From Pseudotabrizicola sp051200875 (GTDB lineage Bacteria; Pseudomonadota; Alphaproteobacteria; Rhodobacterales; Rhodobacteraceae): a stretch of 64,000 bases of DNA. The notes beneath the pieces are model-generated. The model had not been told where the DNA came from, made no database searches, and was given only the letters and a program-made list of their open reading frames with translations. The stretch covers positions 62,001 to 126,000 of the forward strand of contig NZ_CP195191.1 in assembly GCF_051200875.1 (NCBI RefSeq), given 5' to 3'. This document shows positions 1-9,021 of the stretch, in pieces (the first letter of the stretch is position 1; every line of letters begins with the position of its first letter). The position numbers and the translations under genes were made by a program.

Positions 1-141
1 GGGGTCGAGATGAATGGAGTAATCTTTGACGCCGGCATCTTGCAAAAGCGTCACAAGCTCCGGCCAGATCTCGTCATGGCGCTTGCGGTATTCTGCTTCC
101 ATGCCGGGGTTCAGCCGCATCTTGAAGGCGTATTTCTCCAT
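1..141 (-). CDS. rhaM: L-rhamnose mutarotase, N-terminal part (runs off the left edge)
   Basis: Only the first 47 codons are in the window. The protein starts MEKYAFKMRLNPGMEAEY and continues RKRHDEIWPEL, the N terminus of RhaM/RhaU mutarotases, which interconvert alpha and beta anomers of L-rhamnose. Tyr18 and His22 fall on the known active-site positions of E. coli RhaM. It is the distal gene of the leftward transporter operon. An ATG at 144 overlaps the upstream permease stop as ATGA, but a GGAGGA motif is better spaced for the ATG at 141, so I chose 141. In Rhizobium this gene is called rhaU. Confidence 0.93.
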   Translation of the reverse strand, partial: MEKYAFKMRLNPGMEAEYRKRHDEIWPELVTLLQDAGVKDYSIHLDP

Positions 142-1121
142 CATTTCCTCCGCAACAGGCGTGGCAATGCGATGACCCCAATCAAGAGCACACCCAAAAA
201 GATGCTCATCACGATACCCGGCACGTTCAACAGGCCAAAGCCAAAGGTCACCATGCCCATGATCAGCGCGGCAAGCACGACACCAGGAATGCTGCCGGAA
301 CCCCCTAGGATATTCACACCGCCAAGAACGACCATCGTCACCACTTCCAACTCCCATCCCGTCGCAATGGATGGTCGGGTCGAGCCAAGGCGAGACGTCA
401 GGCAAACGGCGGCAAGACCGCTCATGATGCCTGTCAGAAGGAACAGGATAAACCTTACGCGCTGGACGCGGATACCCGAAAACTGCGCGGCGGTGGCGTT
501 GTTGCCAATGGCAAAGACGGCCCGCCCAAAGGTGCTGCGATGCAAGATCGCCCAATAGAGCAGGGCGCAGATGGCGAATAGGACCAGTTCGAACGAGATC
601 ACCCACCAGACATAACCCTGCCCGAAATAAGCGAAATCAGACGGGTATCCGGTAAAGGCCTTGTCACCCAGCACGATGAAAGCGATGCCGCGAAAAATGC
701 TCATCGTGCCGATCGTGACAACGATCGAGGGTAGGCCAAGTCCAGCCACCAGAAACCCGTTCACAGCGCCACAGATCAGCCCCGTAAGAAGGCCAACCAA
801 AACGATCACCGGCACAGCAGCGCCAGCGGTCATTGCCATGCCCATGGCCGTTGAAGCCAAAGCGATGATGGACGCGACCGACAGGTCAATCTCGCCCGCG
901 ATAATCAGCATGGCCATGGCAAAGGCGATCAGGGCCTTTTCCGTGAAGTTGAAGGTCGCGTCGGACAGGTTCCAAGCGTTGAGAAAATACGGGGACAGAA
1001 AGCTGTTCAGGATAAAGACCGCGATGAACACGGCCACTAGAATGGCTTCCCAGCTTTTCAAAGCGCGCGAAGCTGAAGAATGCAGCCGATCTGGAATTTG
1101 CCGGGATGAAGCAACGGTCAT
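141..1121 (-). CDS. rhaQ: Rhamnose ABC transporter permease RhaQ
   Basis: This 326-aa polytopic inner-membrane protein belongs to the RbsC/BPD_transp_2 family, with the family motif GEIDLSV near residues 76-82 and about eight to ten hydrophobic segments. It forms the channel with RhaP and is powered by the ATPase RhaT, with RhaS supplying substrate. Its ATG overlaps the rhaP stop by 4 bp (ATGA), which indicates translational coupling. The substrate is assigned from the neighbouring mutarotase, aldolase and isomerase genes, not from the permease sequence itself. Confidence 0.9.
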   Translation of the reverse strand: MTVASSRQIPDRLHSSASRALKSWEAILVAVFIAVFILNSFLSPYFLNAWNLSDATFNFTEKALIAFAMAMLIIAGEIDLSVASIIALASTAMGMAMTAGAAVPVIVLVGLLTGLICGAVNGFLVAGLGLPSIVVTIGTMSIFRGIAFIVLGDKAFTGYPSDFAYFGQGYVWWVISFELVLFAICALLYWAILHRSTFGRAVFAIGNNATAAQFSGIRVQRVRFILFLLTGIMSGLAAVCLTSRLGSTRPSIATGWELEVVTMVVLGGVNILGGSGSIPGVVLAALIMGMVTFGFGLLNVPGIVMSIFLGVLLIGVIALPRLLRRK

Positions 1122-2083
1122 TGGTTAGCCTCGCGCAGAATGATGCGGCCTTTCGGGCGTGATTGGGCGGCGTTGAACACCACGGCCAGAATGATGGCGC
1201 TGCCCGAGATCGCCATTTGCCAGAAAGGAGAAATTCCAACGACTGGCAGGGCGTTCTTGATGACGCCAAGAAAAAGCGCGCCAAGTATCGCGCCCCAGAT
1301 GCTGCCAGCCCCGCCGGCGATTGCGATGCCCCCAATCACACAGGCTGCCACCACATCCAATTCAAACCCACCAGCAATATCGACATAAGCCACGGCATAG
1401 CGTGCAACCCAAAGATATCCGGTCAAACCGGCCAGCATCCCCGAAAAGACAAAGGCCATGAATTGCGTGCGACCTACGTCTATTCCGGCATAAACGGCTG
1501 CATGCGGGTTGCCGCCGACGGCAAAGAAGGATCGACCAAGGGCGGTACGGCCAAGAACGACCGCAAAGATCAGGATCACGCCAACGGCGACCCAACTCAT
1601 GACAGGAAGTCCAAGCAGAATGGTTCGCGGCAGCGCCTTGAAACCATCCGTCATCTCATGCGCGTTCACCCATTTCCCGGCGGTCATCAAAAAGATGACG
1701 CCACGGAAAATGGTCATCGTGCCAAGCGTCACGACGATGGACGGGATGCCGACTTTCCAGATCAGCAGTCCGTTCACAGCCCCAAGCGCCGCACCCATCG
1801 CCAGAACAGTCAGAAGGACCATGGGGAGCGGGACGCCAGCGCCGTTCATCAGGGCGGCAACCATTCCGGTCAGGGCCAGATTGGCGGCAACCGACAGGTC
1901 GATACATTTGGTCAGGATGACCATCATCTGGCCAACCGCCAAGATCATCAGTGGCGCGGTATCGTTGAAAACATTGGCCAAATTTCCGGGTCTGATGAAG
2001 GCAGGAAAACGCAGGGCGATCACGCCCATTGTGACCAAGATGGCAAGCCCAAGCAGTGCCTCGCGGTTTTTCAGAACTTTCAT
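1118..2083 (-). CDS. rhaP: Rhamnose ABC transporter permease RhaP
   Basis: This 321-aa paralogue of the next gene is also an RbsC-type sugar permease. It has the conserved CIDLSVAANLAL stretch around residues 61-72 and many transmembrane segments. It overlaps rhaT upstream and rhaQ downstream by 4 bp each, so the transporter is one tightly coupled operon. Two different permeases per transporter matches the rhizobial RhaSTPQ system. P versus Q is assigned only by gene order. Confidence 0.9.
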   Translation of the reverse strand: MKVLKNREALLGLAILVTMGVIALRFPAFIRPGNLANVFNDTAPLMILAVGQMMVILTKCIDLSVAANLALTGMVAALMNGAGVPLPMVLLTVLAMGAALGAVNGLLIWKVGIPSIVVTLGTMTIFRGVIFLMTAGKWVNAHEMTDGFKALPRTILLGLPVMSWVAVGVILIFAVVLGRTALGRSFFAVGGNPHAAVYAGIDVGRTQFMAFVFSGMLAGLTGYLWVARYAVAYVDIAGGFELDVVAACVIGGIAIAGGAGSIWGAILGALFLGVIKNALPVVGISPFWQMAISGSAIILAVVFNAAQSRPKGRIILREANQ

Positions 2084-3582
2084 GCTGCCACCGCCAGTCC
2101 GGCTGCGGCCCGGACCAAGGTTTCCGGGGTCATCCGTTCACCGCTGACTTCATCGACAATACGGCCCTCGCGCATCACTATGACACGATCCGACATCCCA
2201 AGAACCTCGGGGATTTCGGAACTGACCATCAGGATCGACAAGCCCTGCGCAGCCAGCTCTGCCATGAAAGAGTGCACAGCGGCCTTTGACCCGATGTCGA
2301 TGCCCTTGGTCGGCTCGTCCAGAATGATCACGCGCGGTTTCGTGGCCAGCCACTTGGCAATGACCACTTTTTGCTGGTTGCCACCAGACAAAAGCCCGAC
2401 GTCCTGATCCAAGGCCGCCGCACGCAGATCAAGCCGTGAGGTATATTCGCGGGCAAGCGCGAATTCTTCTGCCATCTGCAAGAACCCCCGACTGCTGACG
2501 GCACCCAGACTGGGCAGCGTGACGTTCTGAAAGATTGGCAAGCCCTTGACCGCACCTTGCCGCCCCCGGTCCTCGGGCACATAGACGATCCCGGCATTGA
2601 CAGCTTCGGCTGTGGAGCGGATCACCCGCACTTGGTCATCAATTCGGATTGCGCCTTTCGACGGCTGCGTAATGCCGAACAGTGCCTGCATGACTTCGGA
2701 CCGACCGGCCCCAACCAACCCATAAAAGCCAAGGATCTCTCCGCGATGCAGGGTAAATCCGATATCGGCGAATTCTGTAGGGTGGCTGTAGCCTGCAAGG
2801 GTCAGAACCGGCGCTCCGATGTTGTGGTCCCGGGCGGGGAAGATCTGATCGACCGAGCGGCCCACCATCATGGTTACAAGCTCGGCCTCGCTGGTTTCGG
2901 ACATCGCGCCCTCGGCTACGAATTGACCATCACGGAACACAGTAAAGCGGTCGGCAATGCGAAAAATTTCGTCGAACTTGTGCGAGATGAAAAGGATGGC
3001 CTTCCCCTGCGCCTTCAGCGTTTCGACCAGTTCGTAAAGCTCATGAATTTCTTTATGTGACAGGGCCGCAGTGGGTTCATCAAGTATGACGACCCGTGCC
3101 TCAATCGACAAGGCGCGCGCAATTGCGACCATGTGCCGAGAGGCGATGCCCAATTCGCCTAGCTTTTGATCCGGGTTCAACTTGGCGCCAATTTCGGTCA
3201 ACAGGCGCATCGCGCCTTCGCGCATCGCTGCCCGGTCGATCAGTCCAAATCGGCCGCGTGGCGCGTGGCCCAGCCAAATGTTTTCTGCGACCGAAAGTTC
3301 ATCAAATAGCACCGTTTCTTGGTGGATCGCGGTGACGCCGGCTTGCGAGGCCGCATCAGCGTTGGCGAAATGGACCGCGCTTCCGTCCAGTTCAACTGTC
3401 CCGCCATCAGGCTGGTATATACCCGTCAGCACCTTGACGATGGTAGATTTTCCGGCCCCATTTTCGCCGATCAACGCCGTGACCTGACCGGGATAAAGAT
3501 CAAGTTGCACTTCTGACAGCGCCTTGACCCCCGGAAATGACTTGGAAATGCCGCGCAGGCGCAGGACAGGTTGCATCTTCAT
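2080..3582 (-). CDS. rhaT: Rhamnose ABC transporter ATPase RhaT (two nucleotide-binding domains)
   Basis: This 500-aa RbsA/MglA-type ATPase has two tandem nucleotide-binding domains. The first carries Walker A GENGAGKST at about 39-47 and Walker B VVILDEPTAAL. The second has a degenerate P-loop (GLVGAGRSE), a clear LSGGNQQK signature and VIILDEPTKGID, which is normal for this family. The longer open frame upstream is ignored because similarity begins at MKMQPVLRLRG (start 3582); MQPVLR at 3576 is the alternative. Note that RhaT here is the ABC ATPase of the Rhizobium nomenclature, not the E. coli rhamnose-proton symporter. Confidence 0.93.
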   Translation of the reverse strand: MKMQPVLRLRGISKSFPGVKALSEVQLDLYPGQVTALIGENGAGKSTIVKVLTGIYQPDGGTVELDGSAVHFANADAASQAGVTAIHQETVLFDELSVAENIWLGHAPRGRFGLIDRAAMREGAMRLLTEIGAKLNPDQKLGELGIASRHMVAIARALSIEARVVILDEPTAALSHKEIHELYELVETLKAQGKAILFISHKFDEIFRIADRFTVFRDGQFVAEGAMSETSEAELVTMMVGRSVDQIFPARDHNIGAPVLTLAGYSHPTEFADIGFTLHRGEILGFYGLVGAGRSEVMQALFGITQPSKGAIRIDDQVRVIRSTAEAVNAGIVYVPEDRGRQGAVKGLPIFQNVTLPSLGAVSSRGFLQMAEEFALAREYTSRLDLRAAALDQDVGLLSGGNQQKVVIAKWLATKPRVIILDEPTKGIDIGSKAAVHSFMAELAAQGLSILMVSSEIPEVLGMSDRVIVMREGRIVDEVSGERMTPETLVRAAAGLAVAA

Positions 3583-3640
3583 CTCGATCTGGAAAGAGAA
3601 ATCCCCGGGCAGGGGAGCAATCCGCCCGGGGGACGTCTGC

Positions 3641-4633
3641 TCAGAAAATCGACTTAAACTGGTCGATGTTCGAGGAATCGTAGGTGAACGGATCCGACAT
3701 TGCGGCCTCGTTGCCGTCGTCAAGCGTTGCGTTGCCCATGCGGCCCATGCCGATGGAAGCGCCTGCCTCTGCCTTGGCGTTGCCCTTGACGAGGTTGTAG
3801 GAAATCATCGTTGCAGCATAACCAAGGTCGATCGGGTTCCAGATCGCGAAGGATTTGGTCGCGCCCGAAGCAACGGCGCCGGCCATTTCCGACGGAAGTC
3901 CAAGGCCGGTGACGTTGATCTCGCCAATCTTGCCAGCGTCGGTGATGGCCTGCGAAGCCGCAAGGATACCAACCGTGGTCGGCGCGATGATGGCCTTCAG
4001 GTCGGGATAGGTTGCCATCAGGCCTTGCGCTTCGCGATAAGACTTGTCTGCAAGGTCATCGCCATAAACGGTGGCAACAAGGTTGATGCCTGCATAGTTC
4101 GGCAGAACTTTCTTGGCCTCTTCGATCCAGATGTTCTGGTTGGTGGCGGTGGCCGAGGCCGACAGTATGGCGACGTCACCGCCTTCAGGCAGGTGGTCAG
4201 CGGCCAGCTTGATGATCGTGTTGCCGATCAGCGCGTTTGATGACGGGTTCAGGTGCATCGCCCGGCCTTCTTTGGCCACGCCCGAATCCCACGAAATCAC
4301 GGTAATGCCGCGATCCATCGCCTTTTGCAGGGTCGGAACCAGAGCGTCCTTGTCATTGGCCGAAACCGCAATGGCGTTGACGCCCTGTGCGATCAGGCTG
4401 TTGATCACTTCGATCTGGCCCTCTGCCGTGGTATCCGTTGGGCCGGTGTAGATGATTTCCACATCGCCCAGTTCTGCAGCGGCCTCTTCAGCGCCTTTTG
4501 CGGCCGCTTCAAAGAAGCCGATCCCAAGCGCTTTGACCACCAGAGCGATTTTCACATTTTCCGCGGCAGCGGTTTGCGCCATCAGCGCGGTGGCCACCGC
4601 AGCAGTGGCCAGTGCCTTCTTCAGAATGCTCAT
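3641..4633 (-). CDS. rhaS: Periplasmic rhamnose-binding protein RhaS
   Basis: This 330-aa substrate-binding protein belongs to the ribose-binding (Peripla_BP_4) family. A Sec signal peptide with a run of Ala ends at about residue 24 (QTAAA|EN). The mature protein has the expected ENVKIALVVKALGIGFFEA start and the sugar-pocket stretch VISWDSGV. The start at 4633 is fixed by a GGAGGA site 5-6 nt upstream; the open frame extends further but without a signal peptide at its start. First transporter gene after rhaR. It delivers L-rhamnose to RhaPQT. Confidence 0.92.
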   Translation of the reverse strand: MSILKKALATAAVATALMAQTAAAENVKIALVVKALGIGFFEAAAKGAEEAAAELGDVEIIYTGPTDTTAEGQIEVINSLIAQGVNAIAVSANDKDALVPTLQKAMDRGITVISWDSGVAKEGRAMHLNPSSNALIGNTIIKLAADHLPEGGDVAILSASATATNQNIWIEEAKKVLPNYAGINLVATVYGDDLADKSYREAQGLMATYPDLKAIIAPTTVGILAASQAITDAGKIGEINVTGLGLPSEMAGAVASGATKSFAIWNPIDLGYAATMISYNLVKGNAKAEAGASIGMGRMGNATLDDGNEAAMSDPFTYDSSNIDQFKSIF

Positions 4634-4665
4634 ATTTTCCTCCCATAGAGCCGTTCTTTTCCGCT

Positions 4666-5478
4666 TCAGGCTTGGCCCAAGCGGTCTTCCCTTCTGTCCG
4701 CAGCGCCGACACGCGCCACGATCAGCCTGACCTCTGCTGCCTCCAACATGGCAGCATCGCGGTCGGTGATGCCTTCGTCTGTAATCACGGTGTGTATGCG
4801 CTTCAGCGGGCAAAGAAGCAGGCTGGAGCGCGCCGCGAACTTGGTGCTGTCGGCCAGAACCACGAGCTCCTCGGCCTGGCCAATCAGTTTCTGTTCGGCT
4901 TGCGCCAAAAGCGGGTCACCCTCCATCAGGCCCAACGAGCTTAGTCCGCGGCAGCCCATGAACATGCGGCGAGCCGAGAAGTGACGGCTTCCGTCTTCGT
5001 CAAAGGGTGAAAGGATGATGTTTTGCTCGCGGTAAATCGCGCCTGCGGGCAAGAGCACCGTGTTCTTCGAATGCTTCAGCAGATGTTCGGCAATCGGAAA
5101 GCTGTTGGTGAAAACCTGACAGCGTTTTGCAGACAGGAGATGCACCATCTGAAAGGTCGTTGTGCCGCCGTTCACGATAATCGGCTCGCCATCTTCGACC
5201 ATCTCAACGGCCGCTCGGGCAATCGCTCGCTTCTCGGCCAGTCGGATGCCCTCATTCACGCTGAAGGGGCGGGCGTTGATCCCCACGAATTGCGGCGGCG
5301 CAATTGACTCCGCCCCTCCACGCACCCGACGCAGTTTCTTTTGCACATGAAGTGCTGCGATGTCGCGGCGGATCGTGGCCTCAGATGCGCCGGTCAGCGT
5401 TACAAGGTCGGCCACCGTTACCACGGGCCGTCCTTCAATCGCCGACAGAATGATCCGGTGCCGTTCACTTTCGTGCAT
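4666..5478 (-). CDS. rhaR: DeoR-family rhamnose regulator RhaR
   Basis: This 270-aa protein has an N-terminal DeoR helix-turn-helix (about residues 16-55, with SEATIRRDIAAL and the conserved RVRGGAE) and a C-terminal sugar-phosphate sensor domain (DeoRC, with NGGTTTFQMV and VLADSTKF). By family analogy it represses the rhamnose genes until a pathway intermediate binds. The start at 5478 is chosen because of a GGGAGAG ribosome site; an upstream ATG at 5508 lacks one. The gene faces rhaD across the operator region at 5479-5643 and is first in the transporter operon. Confidence 0.92.
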   Translation of the reverse strand: MHESERHRIILSAIEGRPVVTVADLVTLTGASEATIRRDIAALHVQKKLRRVRGGAESIAPPQFVGINARPFSVNEGIRLAEKRAIARAAVEMVEDGEPIIVNGGTTTFQMVHLLSAKRCQVFTNSFPIAEHLLKHSKNTVLLPAGAIYREQNIILSPFDEDGSRHFSARRMFMGCRGLSSLGLMEGDPLLAQAEQKLIGQAEELVVLADSTKFAARSSLLLCPLKRIHTVITDEGITDRDAAMLEAAEVRLIVARVGAADRREDRLGQA

Positions 5479-5524
5479 ATCGCTCTCCCTTGCCTGCGAC
5501 GTTTTCACCCAATTCGATCACTGT

Positions 5525-5581
5525 CAATCATTTTCGATCAATTATTGCAATTCTGCAGTGCAGCATGATTGAAAATGATTG
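5525..5581. promoter_or_regulatory. Paired inverted operator half-sites between rhaR and rhaD
   Basis: The 165-bp divergent promoter region carries CAATCATTTTCGATCA at 5525-5540 and its inverted copy TGATTGAAAATGATTG at 5566-5581 (15 of 16 bases match). A further partial copy, TGTGATTG, lies at 5584-5591. The first 11 bases form a perfect inverted repeat with a 35-bp gap. The arrangement fits a DeoR-family repressor binding two sites, possibly with DNA looping, to control both directions. The assignment to RhaR is inferred from position. Confidence 0.6.
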
Positions 5582-5643
5582 TTTGTGATTGACTTTCGCA
5601 TGTTCCTCGGCACAGTTGGCGCAATGGACGAGGGAGGAACACC

Positions 5644-7740
5644 ATGACCGCAACGGGAAACCGTCTGGAAAACCTGTGGGATGACGCCCGTGCGAGTGGC
5701 ATGAGCGAGTCGGAGAAATTGCTTTACCGCTCGAATCTGCTTGGCTCGGACAAGCGCGTGACGAATTTCGGCGGCGGTAACACCTCGGCCAAAGTGATGG
5801 AGCGGGATCCGCTCACTGGCCAGTTGGTCGAAGTGCTGTGGGTCAAGGGCTCGGGCGGGGACATCGGCTCGATGAAGATGGATGGCTTCTCGACCCTTTA
5901 CATGGACAAGCTGCACGCCCTGAAAGGCATGTATCGGGGTGTTGCCCATGAAGATGAAATGGTGGGTTACCTGCCGCATTGCACGTTCAATCTGAACCCG
6001 CGCGCAGCCAGCATCGACACCCCCCTTCACGCCTATGTTCCGCGCAAGCATGTCGATCACGTCCACTCCGATGCGATTATTGCGATCGCCGCTTCGGTCA
6101 ATTCCAGGGCGCTGACTGCCGAGATTTTCGGCAATGAAATCGGTTGGTTGCCTTGGAAGAAGCCGGGCTATGAGCTTGGCCTGTGGCTGGAAAAACTTGC
6201 AAAAGAAAATCCGCAGATGCGGGGGGCGGTTCTGGAAGGCCACGGTCTTTTTACCTGGGCTGACGACGCCAAAGATTGCTATCTGACTACGCTGGAAATC
6301 ATCAACAAGGCATCGGATTGGCTGGCGGCGAAATCTGCTGCAAAGTCAGCATTTGGCGGTCAAAAGCTGCCGGCCTTGCCAGCCGATCAGCGCCGTGATG
6401 TCGCGTCGCGCCTGATGCCGCTGATCCGTGGCCTGATCTCGAAAGATCGCCACAAGGTTGGACATTTCGATGACAGCCCTGCAGTACTGGAATTTGTCGG
6501 TTCGCATCAGATGAACGAATTGGCCCCGTTGGGCACGTCTTGCCCTGACCACTTTCTGCGGACGAAAATTCGGCCGTTGGTGGTTGCCTTTGATCCGACT
6601 GCACCCGATCTGGACCAAACCGCCGAGGGCTTGCCCGATGCAATAGCCGCCTATCGCGCCGACTATGCAGCCTATTATGACCGCTGCAAACACCCTGACA
6701 GCCCGGCGCTGCGTGATCCGAATGCGGTCGTCTATCTTGTGCCGGGCGTCGGGATGATCACCTTTGCGCTTGACAAGGCCACCGCGCGGATCGCTGGTGA
6801 GTTTTATATCAACGCCATCAACGTGATGCGTGGGGCCAACACGGTTTCCACCTATCAGGGTCTGCCAGAACAAGAGGCATTCGACATCGAATACTGGCTG
6901 TTGGAAGAGGCCAAGCTGCAACGCATGCCGAAGCCCAAGTCTTTGGCGGGCCGCGTTGCTTTGGTTACGGGTGGGGCAGGGGGAATCGGTTCCTCGACGG
7001 CTGATCGGCTGCTGGCCGAAGGGGCCTGTGTCATGCTGGCCGATATCGACGAGACGGCGCTTTCCGCTGCTGCCGACGGCCTAGCAGCCCGGCATGGGCG
7101 CGACGTGGTTCGGCGTGTTGTAATGGATGTGACCAAGGAATCAGCTGTGGCCGAGGCATTTGCCGCGATTTCGGTAGAATTTGGCGGCCTTGATATTCTG
7201 GTTTCGAATGCAGGTATCGCAAGTTCTGCAGCAGTTGAGGATACTTCGCTCGCGCTGTGGAACCGGAACATGGATATTCTGTCGACCGGCTATTTCCTTG
7301 TGAGTCGCGATGCCTTTAGGCTGATGCGTGGGCAAGGCATTGGCGGCGCCGTGATCTTTGTCGCGTCAAAGAATGGTTTGGCCGCCAGCCCGAATGCCAG
7401 CGCATATTGCACTGCCAAAGCGGCCGAGATTCACCTTGCCCGCTGCCTTGCCCTAGAGGGGGCAGAGGCAGGAATCAGGGTCAATGTGGTGAACCCCGAT
7501 GCTGTCTTGCGCGGATCAAAGATCTGGTCTGGCGAGTGGCTGGACCAGCGCGCAGCGACCTACAAGACCGATAAGGAAGGCCTTGAAGAAATGTACCGCC
7601 AGCGGTCGTTGTTGAAGCGCTCGGTTCTGCCGGAAGACATTGCCGAAGGCGTTTACTTCTTTGCCAGCGACCTTTCGGCCAAATCAACGGGCAATATCCT
7701 GAACGTCGACGCTGGAAACAAAGAAGCCTTCACGCGCTGA
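5644..7740 (+). CDS. rhaD: Bifunctional rhamnulose aldolase / lactaldehyde dehydrogenase RhaD
   Basis: This 698-aa fusion has an N-terminal class II aldolase/adducin domain (about 1-400) with the metal-site HVHSD at 139-143, and a C-terminal short-chain dehydrogenase (about 435-698) with the Rossmann motif TGGAGGIG and catalytic Tyr588-x3-Lys592. Proteins of this architecture cleave L-rhamnulose 1-phosphate to DHAP and L-lactaldehyde and oxidise the lactaldehyde. Start ATG 5644 follows GAGGAAC. It is 25 bp upstream of rhaI. A rhamnulokinase (rhaK) is not in the window and probably lies left of the edge beyond rhaM, as in Rhizobium. Confidence 0.92.
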   Translation: MTATGNRLENLWDDARASGMSESEKLLYRSNLLGSDKRVTNFGGGNTSAKVMERDPLTGQLVEVLWVKGSGGDIGSMKMDGFSTLYMDKLHALKGMYRGVAHEDEMVGYLPHCTFNLNPRAASIDTPLHAYVPRKHVDHVHSDAIIAIAASVNSRALTAEIFGNEIGWLPWKKPGYELGLWLEKLAKENPQMRGAVLEGHGLFTWADDAKDCYLTTLEIINKASDWLAAKSAAKSAFGGQKLPALPADQRRDVASRLMPLIRGLISKDRHKVGHFDDSPAVLEFVGSHQMNELAPLGTSCPDHFLRTKIRPLVVAFDPTAPDLDQTAEGLPDAIAAYRADYAAYYDRCKHPDSPALRDPNAVVYLVPGVGMITFALDKATARIAGEFYINAINVMRGANTVSTYQGLPEQEAFDIEYWLLEEAKLQRMPKPKSLAGRVALVTGGAGGIGSSTADRLLAEGACVMLADIDETALSAAADGLAARHGRDVVRRVVMDVTKESAVAEAFAAISVEFGGLDILVSNAGIASSAAVEDTSLALWNRNMDILSTGYFLVSRDAFRLMRGQGIGGAVIFVASKNGLAASPNASAYCTAKAAEIHLARCLALEGAEAGIRVNVVNPDAVLRGSKIWSGEWLDQRAATYKTDKEGLEEMYRQRSLLKRSVLPEDIAEGVYFFASDLSAKSTGNILNVDAGNKEAFTR

Positions 7741-7765
7741 AGCACGCAAGAAAGGGGGGGCGTTC

Positions 7766-9010
7766 ATGTCCAAGAGTTTCGATCAGGCCAAGGCGCAATT
7801 TGCAGATTGGCAAGTGGATGCCGAGGCAGCCCTTGCCGCGCTATCGGCAATTTCCATCTCGGTCCATTGCTGGCAAGGCGATGATGTGGGCGGTTTTGAG
7901 CGTAAGTCCGGCACTTCGGGCGGCGGCATTCAGGCCACTGGTAACCATCCAGGTCGTGCGCGCACCCCCGAAGAACTGCGCGCGGATCTCGATTTCGCCT
8001 TTTCACGCATTCCGGGCCGGCATCGTCTTAACCTTCATGCCTTTTACATGGATACGGACGAGTCACCCGACCGTGACCAGATCGAATATCGCCATTTCCG
8101 TCCTTGGGTAGAATGGGCGCGGGATCGGGGCCTTGGTCTTGATTTCAACCCCACCTTTTTTGCCCATGCCAAGGCGGACGATAACCTAACCTTGGCTCAT
8201 CCCGATGCGGGGATCCGCGATTTTTGGATCGAACACGGCGCCCGCACGCGGGACATTGCGGCACAGATCGGGGCCGAACTGGGCAGCCAATGCGTGAACA
8301 ACATCTGGGTTCCAGATGGGTTCAAGGATATCCCGGTTGATCGAATGGCCGCGCGGGAACGCCTGTGGCAGTCGCTTGACCGGATGATGGCCAAGCCGCA
8401 AGTCCGGGCGCAGATGCTGGATGCGGTGGAATCCAAGCTGTTTGGCATCGGGGTCGAGGCCTGCACCGTGGGCAGTCACGAGTTCTATCTGGGCTATGCC
8501 GCAAAGAAGGATGTGGCTTTGTGTCTGGACATGGGCCATTTCCACCCCACTGAAAACGTGGCGGACAAGCTTTCTTCTGTATCGTTGGCCGTGCAAGATA
8601 TTCTGCTTCATGTCTCGCGCCCGATGCGGTGGGACAGCGACCATGTGATCTTGATGAATGATGATGTCATGGCCATGGCGCAGGAACTGGTTTTCTCCGG
8701 TCTTTTGCCGCGCACCAAGATTGGCCTCGATTACTTTGATGCCACTATCAGCCGGACAACCGCTTGGGTGATCGGCGTCCGCAATATGCAAAAGGCGCTG
8801 TTGCGGGCACTGTTGTTGCCTCAGTCCCGATTAAAAGAGATCGAGCGCAAGATGGACAACACTGCCCGCCTGATCCTGGCCGAAGAGGCGCGCGATCTGC
8901 CCTTTGCGGCGGTTTGGGCCGAATTCTGCGCGCGCGCTGATGCGCCGACGGGTCTTTCCCTGATGAAAGATCTGGAAACCTATCAGGCGAAGGTTGCAGG
9001 GCGGGGCTAA
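7766..9010 (+). CDS. rhaI: L-rhamnose isomerase, Pseudomonas/Rhizobium type
   Basis: This 414-aa TIM-barrel isomerase resembles the Pseudomonas stutzeri-type rhamnose isomerase rather than E. coli RhaA. It is metal-dependent, with recognisable barrel motifs such as FNPTFFAHAKADD and CLDMGHFHPTE, the latter holding Asp and His metal ligands. It converts L-rhamnose to L-rhamnulose. A poly-G-rich ribosome site precedes ATG 7766. Its stop codon sits in the loop of the terminator shared with bhcR. Confidence 0.92.
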   Translation: MSKSFDQAKAQFADWQVDAEAALAALSAISISVHCWQGDDVGGFERKSGTSGGGIQATGNHPGRARTPEELRADLDFAFSRIPGRHRLNLHAFYMDTDESPDRDQIEYRHFRPWVEWARDRGLGLDFNPTFFAHAKADDNLTLAHPDAGIRDFWIEHGARTRDIAAQIGAELGSQCVNNIWVPDGFKDIPVDRMAARERLWQSLDRMMAKPQVRAQMLDAVESKLFGIGVEACTVGSHEFYLGYAAKKDVALCLDMGHFHPTENVADKLSSVSLAVQDILLHVSRPMRWDSDHVILMNDDVMAMAQELVFSGLLPRTKIGLDYFDATISRTTAWVIGVRNMQKALLRALLLPQSRLKEIERKMDNTARLILAEEARDLPFAAVWAEFCARADAPTGLSLMKDLETYQAKVAGRG

Positions 9011-9021
9011 GCCCCGCCTTT
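8998..9021. terminator. Bidirectional terminator between rhaI and bhcR
   Basis: GGCGGGGC (9000-9007) and GCCCCGCC (9011-9018) form a perfect 8-bp stem whose 3-nt loop is the rhaI stop codon TAA. The flanks extend pairing with A-T and G-T pairs, and TTT follows on the plus strand. The convergent genes rhaI and bhcR meet here, so one hairpin can end both transcripts. Confidence 0.7.

Noticed and set aside
1163..2407. Long plus-strand open frame (414 codons) opposite rhaP and rhaT
   Set aside because: It is the antisense of two intact ABC transporter genes, has low-complexity composition rich in His, Gln and Asp, and lacks a ribosome site.
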